Below, piece after piece: positions 6,504 through 9,130 of a stretch of DNA of 9,130 nucleotides. Each line of letters begins with the position of its first letter. Positions within the stretch are counted from its first letter, which is position 1. The translations under genes and the position numbers were made by a program. Origin of the DNA: Candidatus Iainarchaeum sp. (GTDB lineage Archaea > Iainarchaeota > Iainarchaeia > Iainarchaeales > UBA10191). The notes below the pieces were generated by a model. The model had not been told where the DNA came from, did no database searches, and saw only the letters and a program-made list of their open reading frames with translations. The DNA lies in NCBI GenBank assembly GCA_013331925.1, contig DUFJ01000094.1, forward strand, positions 5,670-14,799. Direction: 5' to 3'.

Positions 6504-7250
6504 ATGGCAAGGCTTGTTTTGGAGAACGCTGCAGAATTCAGGAAATGCATTGAAGCGATTTCAGTGCTTATTGACGAGGCAGAGTTCGTGCTTGAAAAAG
6601 ACTCCCTGTCCTTGAAGGCAACAGACCCTTCGCAGATTTCAATGGTTGACTTCAGGCTTCCGAAAAAAGCCTTTAAAGAGTTCGAGCTTTCCTCTCCTTC
6701 CAAAATTGGCCTGGACCTGGATTACTTGAGCCAGATAGTTTCAAGGGCTAAAGCAAGCGATGTTTTGGAGATAGAGCTTGATTCTGAAAACTCTCGCTTA
6801 AAACTTTCATTCAAGGGCTCTTCAAAGCGCTCTTTCAACATTCCATTGCTTGACATCAGCAGGCAGGAGCTTCCGACTCCAAAAATAGAGTTCGAGGCTT
6901 CACTAAAGATTAAAGCTGGCGAATTGCAGGAAGGCTTGAAGGACGCTTCCTTAATCGCTTCTCACATTACGATTGGAGTGCAGAATGACAATTTTATAAT
7001 GAAGGCAAACTCTTCCAAAGGATTCTGGGAGCACGAAAGCTCGAAGAAGGACGGAGCTCTTGTTGAATTGCAGGTGAAAAAAGAAGGCACAGCAATGTTT
7101 CCCTTGGACTACCTTCAAGACATGCTCAAGGCCGCTTCCAGCGATACTATAGTCAGCATTGGCTTGAAGGCAAACCATCCAGTAAACCTTGCATACAATA
7201 TCGGAGAGGCCTCCATCTCTTACTATCTTGCCCCAAGGATTGAAAGCTGA
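6504..7250 (+). CDS. pcn: DNA polymerase sliding clamp (PCNA), copy 1
   Basis: Ring-forming processivity clamp that tethers DNA polymerase, ligase, FEN1 and other factors to DNA. The 248-residue product is the normal archaeal length and has the two-domain PCNA fold pattern: ATDPSQISMVDF (39-50) with the conserved DPSQ, GLDLDYLSQIV in the first domain, FNIPLLDIS leading into the interdomain loop (about 115-130), GELQEGLKDASLIASHITI opening domain two, and the canonical C-terminus YLAPRIES. That C-terminal strand helps dock PIP-box partners and is fully conserved here. The ATG at 6504 is preferred over an overlapping TTG at 6501 because AAGGTG sits 7 bases upstream. It has its own promoter-like sequence. 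A second, diverged clamp gene lies about 670 bases downstream; by its intact C-terminus, copy 1 is likely the main clamp. Confidence 0.95.
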   Translation: MARLVLENAAEFRKCIEAISVLIDEAEFVLEKDSLSLKATDPSQISMVDFRLPKKAFKEFELSSPSKIGLDLDYLSQIVSRAKASDVLEIELDSENSRLKLSFKGSSKRSFNIPLLDISRQELPTPKIEFEASLKIKAGELQEGLKDASLIASHITIGVQNDNFIMKANSSKGFWEHESSKKDGALVELQVKKEGTAMFPLDYLQDMLKAASSDTIVSIGLKANHPVNLAYNIGEASISYYLAPRIES

Positions 7251-7271
7251 AGCCTTGCTTTCAAACAAAGC

Positions 7272-7280
7272 TTTTTAAAA
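7272..7280 (+). promoter_or_regulatory. TATA-like box for the exported protein
   Basis: TTTTTAAAA is centred about 27 bases before the ATG at 7303, the spacing expected for a leaderless archaeal transcript. There is no Shine-Dalgarno sequence before that ATG. Confidence 0.45.
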
Positions 7281-7302
7281 ACAGGAAATCTTGTTCTATT
7301 GC

Positions 7303-7854
7303 ATGAAGCCGGCTTTGCATTATCTTTGCGTTTTAGCTTTTGCACTCTTTCTCTCCAGCTTTGCCTTTGCGGAGCTTTCCGCTGAAATCCAAGGCGTAAG
7401 TTTCTGGCAGCAGGATTCTGCAGGCACATTGCAGGATGTTGGAAGAGCGGTTGATTCTTCAAAAGACTTGCAAGTCAAAGTTGTTGTGAGAAATCCAGGC
7501 AGCAGTGATTTTCAGGGTAGAATTGATTTTGAAGTGAAAAGCCAAAGCGGTTTTTCAGGCTCTCGAACAGTAAGCGTTGCTGCAAACTTGCAGGAAGAAA
7601 TTCTAATAAATAACTTTGCAACTTCAAACCAGTTGGGCGGATTGCAGCAGGCAAAGCCTTACACGGTTGTTGTCAGCTTGTTTGATACTTTCATTAGCCC
7701 TGAAAAATATGTGCAGAGTAGCGAGGCTTCTTTTGCAATCAAGAGGCAGCAGGCTTCTGTTCCTGAAATGCCTTGGGCTTTTGTTTTCATTGCCCTGGCT
7801 TTTGCCTTGCTTGTTTTTAAACTCTCTGAAGCCAGGAGCAAGGACAATCTTTAA
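7303..7854 (+). CDS. Small exported protein with C-terminal membrane anchor, unknown function
   Basis: I do not recognise a specific family. The 183-residue product begins with a Sec-type signal peptide (about 1-23, positive MK start, hydrophobic core, ending AFA before Glu24). The middle (about 25-150) is strand-rich with alternating polar and hydrophobic residues: LQVKVVVRNPGSSDFQGRI looks like the start of an extracellular Ig-like/CARDB-type beta-sandwich, and YTVVVSLFD like a late strand. A hydrophobic helix (about 157-173) follows and ends in a short charged tail, so the domain should sit on the outer face, anchored at its C-terminus. No cysteines are found in the mature part. The ATG at 7303 fits the signal peptide; an in-frame TTG at 7291 would add four residues. 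It lies between two clamp genes, with its own promoter-like box, so its position need not mean a replication role. The signal peptidase encoded upstream could process it. Confidence 0.85.
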   Translation: MKPALHYLCVLAFALFLSSFAFAELSAEIQGVSFWQQDSAGTLQDVGRAVDSSKDLQVKVVVRNPGSSDFQGRIDFEVKSQSGFSGSRTVSVAANLQEEILINNFATSNQLGGLQQAKPYTVVVSLFDTFISPEKYVQSSEASFAIKRQQASVPEMPWAFVFIALAFALLVFKLSEARSKDNL

Positions 7855-7859
7855 ATAAT
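7850..7859 (+). promoter_or_regulatory. TATA-like box for PCNA 2
   Basis: TTTAAATAAT overlaps the stop codon of the exported-protein gene. It predicts a start near 7880 and a leader of about 40 bases that ends in the ribosome site GAGGGAG. Confidence 0.45.
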
Positions 7860-7908
7860 CTTTCCTGCCTTGTTCTTTCAGCAAGTTTGTTTTCCAGGGG
7901 AGAGATAA

Positions 7909-7915
7909 AGAGGGA
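7909..7915 (+). promoter_or_regulatory. Ribosome binding site deciding the TTG start of PCNA 2
   Basis: GAGGGAG is a strong Shine-Dalgarno match, about 6 bases before TTG at 7922, with no ATG nearby. The encoded N-terminus MIELKNVVYF aligns with the normal PCNA start, which supports TTG initiation. Confidence 0.65.
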
Positions 7916-7921
7916 GTTTTT

Positions 7922-8644
7922 TTGATAGAGCTCAAGAATGTTGTTTATTTCCAAAGGGCAGTGAACGCAATCGCTTCCTTCATTAACGAGGGCAATTTCC
8001 GCTTCAGCACTAACGGCCTGTCTTTCAAGGCTATTGACCCTTCACAAATAGTTCTGGTGAATTATAGCCTTGCTAAAAGCTCTTTTGACAAGTATGAAAT
8101 CGAGCCAAACTTTGTTGGCTTGGACATTGCGGAATTGAACAAGATAATGCAAAGGGCTTTGCCTAATGACAGGATGCAGCTTGAGTTGGATGATAACGAA
8201 TTGCACGTAAAGTTTGAGGGAGAGTTGAGCAGGAGTTTTCGCTTGCCCTTGATTGACATTACAGAGGAAGAAGTTAACATTCCCTCGCCAAAATTTGACG
8301 CTAGGGTCAGCATCAACGCTCGCATCCTAAAAGAGGCTTTGAAGGATGCCGGATTGTTCGGAAGCAGCGTTGTAATAAAGGCAAAGGGCAGCCAGTTTAT
8401 AGTAGAAGCTAGAGGCTCTCAAGGCACTTTGAGAACTATTACTAAAGAAACCGGGAATGTGAGCGTCAAGGCTGATTCTGAAGTTGTAAGCAAGTACAGC
8501 CTGAATTTTTTCCAGAACATCATGAAAGAGGCGGAGAACGAAGCCCCTGTTGTTTTAGAGCTGAAGAGTGATGCGCCAATGAAGGCTTCTTTCAAGATTG
8601 GAGAGAGCACTATTGAATTCTACCTGGCTCACATGATTTTGTGA
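7922..8644 (+). CDS. DNA polymerase sliding clamp (PCNA), diverged copy 2
   Basis: Second PCNA-family clamp subunit. The 240-residue product shows the same landmarks as copy 1: AIDPSQIVLVNY (37-48) with DPSQ, VGLDIAELNKIMQRA (65-79), FRLPLIDIT before the interdomain loop (about 112-125), and ILKEALKDAGLFGSSVVIKA in domain two. By eye roughly a third of positions match copy 1, so they are old paralogues rather than a recent duplication. The C-terminus reads FYLAHMIL where clamps normally have YLAPRIE, so the partner-docking tail is altered and shorter. It may form a homotrimer or join copy 1 in a mixed ring; sequence alone does not decide. The start is TTG at 7922 with a good ribosome site. 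It is followed after 66 bases by priL, which fits a replication role. Confidence 0.93.
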   Translation: MIELKNVVYFQRAVNAIASFINEGNFRFSTNGLSFKAIDPSQIVLVNYSLAKSSFDKYEIEPNFVGLDIAELNKIMQRALPNDRMQLELDDNELHVKFEGELSRSFRLPLIDITEEEVNIPSPKFDARVSINARILKEALKDAGLFGSSVVIKAKGSQFIVEARGSQGTLRTITKETGNVSVKADSEVVSKYSLNFFQNIMKEAENEAPVVLELKSDAPMKASFKIGESTIEFYLAHMIL

Positions 8645-8673
8645 TTTTTCCACTGGAATTCTAGCCTGGACTG

Positions 8674-8683
8674 TTTTTTAATT
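8674..8683 (+). promoter_or_regulatory. TATA-like box for priL, within a T-rich stretch after PCNA 2
   Basis: TTTTTTAATT is centred about 32 bases before the ATG at 8711, consistent with a very short leader. The surrounding T-runs could also stop transcription of PCNA 2, so priL may be expressed separately from the clamp gene. Confidence 0.35.
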
Positions 8684-8710
8684 GTTTTTTCACGCTAATT
8701 GCTTACTTAT

Positions 8711-9130
8711 ATGCTTCCGGTGCAGGAATTAAGGTTTGCGCAGGCCTATCCTTTCTCTAAAACAGCGCAGGCTGCTGTAAAGAATGCCAGGCTTTCCTTA
8801 AGCGAGGTTTCAGAGACAGTTCTTTCAAGGGCAAGGCTCATGCTGCAGAGCTCTTTGCATGGAAAAGCATACAAGCCCTTGGCGCAGGAAAGCTCTGACG
8901 CTATAATGAATGAGGTGCTGGCATTTCCTGTAGCAAAAATCCTGCTCTCGTTTTCAAAAAACATTTCCTATTTTGAAAGGTTTGCTGGAATGATTTCAGA
9001 GAACGCTTTAAAGCGCCTGGAGCTTGAAAAGCCTGAAACCTTGCTTGACCTTGCTTCAGAATTGAATGTTGAATTCGAGCTTTTGGAAAGCAAGGATTTT
9101 TTCGCTGCTGTTTCACTGATTTCCTTCCTT
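8711..9130 (+). CDS. priL: DNA primase large subunit PriL, 3' end missing
   Basis: Regulatory subunit of the archaeal/eukaryotic-type primase, which with PriS makes primers for replication. The frame is open from ATG at 8711 to the window end, 140 residues. The sequence follows the PriL N-terminal helical domain: AYPFSKTAQ (12-20), an SLSEVSETVLSRARLML helix, then NEVLAFPVAKILLSFSKN, a YFERFAGMISENALKRLELE stretch resembling the family pattern of Arg/Tyr, Ala and Glu, and LLDLASELNVEFELL. The iron-sulphur cluster domain with its four cysteines would lie beyond the window, so it cannot be checked. The identification rests on pattern recognition and on the neighbouring clamp gene. There is no Shine-Dalgarno sequence; a TATA-like box about 32 bases upstream suggests a short leader. 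Confidence 0.83.
   Translation, partial: MLPVQELRFAQAYPFSKTAQAAVKNARLSLSEVSETVLSRARLMLQSSLHGKAYKPLAQESSDAIMNEVLAFPVAKILLSFSKNISYFERFAGMISENALKRLELEKPETLLDLASELNVEFELLESKDFFAAVSLISFL

Noticed and set aside
6504..8644. The two PCNA genes as a recent tandem duplication or a broken copy
   Set aside because: Both are full length and share only about a third of residues by eye, with different start codons and flanks; neither has a frameshift.
1..9130. CRISPR arrays, tRNA or rRNA genes, insertion sequences
   Set aside because: No spaced direct repeats, no tRNA-like cloverleaf or rRNA segments, and no transposase motifs or flanking inverted repeats were seen; almost all bases are in housekeeping genes.

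Overview
The window looks archaeal. The protein set is a LonB-type membrane protease, a DUF373 protein, an ER-like (Ser/His) signal peptidase, exosome Csl4, RNA polymerase subunit RpoL, two PCNA sliding clamps and the primase large subunit PriL. AT-rich TATA-like boxes sit about 25-32 bases before several start codons, often leaving little or no leader. TTG starts are frequent. Short proteins and tight packing would fit a small-genome lineage such as DPANN (Diapherotrites-like), but that placement is an impression, not a measurement.

Layout. Bases 1-1094 hold the 3' part of lonB (+). It converges, with a 3-base gap, on a two-gene minus-strand unit (2635 down to 1098): a DUF373 polytopic membrane protein and a small basic helical protein of unknown function. 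A 108-base divergent promoter region separates this from a stomatin-like SPFH gene (2744-3709, +). That gene converges on a SpoIIM/DUF95 membrane protein (4601-3723, -). A second divergent promoter region leads into csl4 and rpoL (4700-5568, +). A signal peptidase I gene follows (about 5598-6428), then PCNA 1 (6504-7250), a small exported membrane-anchored protein (7303-7854), PCNA 2 (7922-8644) and the 5' part of priL (8711-9130, running off the end).

How the genes fit together. The left half is about membranes: a membrane-type Lon protease, an SPFH scaffold, and DUF373 and SpoIIM polytopic proteins. SPFH proteins often partner membrane proteases, so a membrane quality-control neighbourhood is possible, but this is inferred from position only. 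The middle is RNA metabolism (exosome cap, polymerase subunit) plus protein secretion. The right end is replication: two diverged clamps next to primase. The most notable points are the clamp pair split by an exported-protein gene, the PRC-barrel-like tail on DUF373, a cysteine-bearing loop in the SpoIIM protein, and the long insertion in the signal peptidase. I saw no mobile element, CRISPR array, tRNA or rRNA, and no gene-free stretch over 300 bases.
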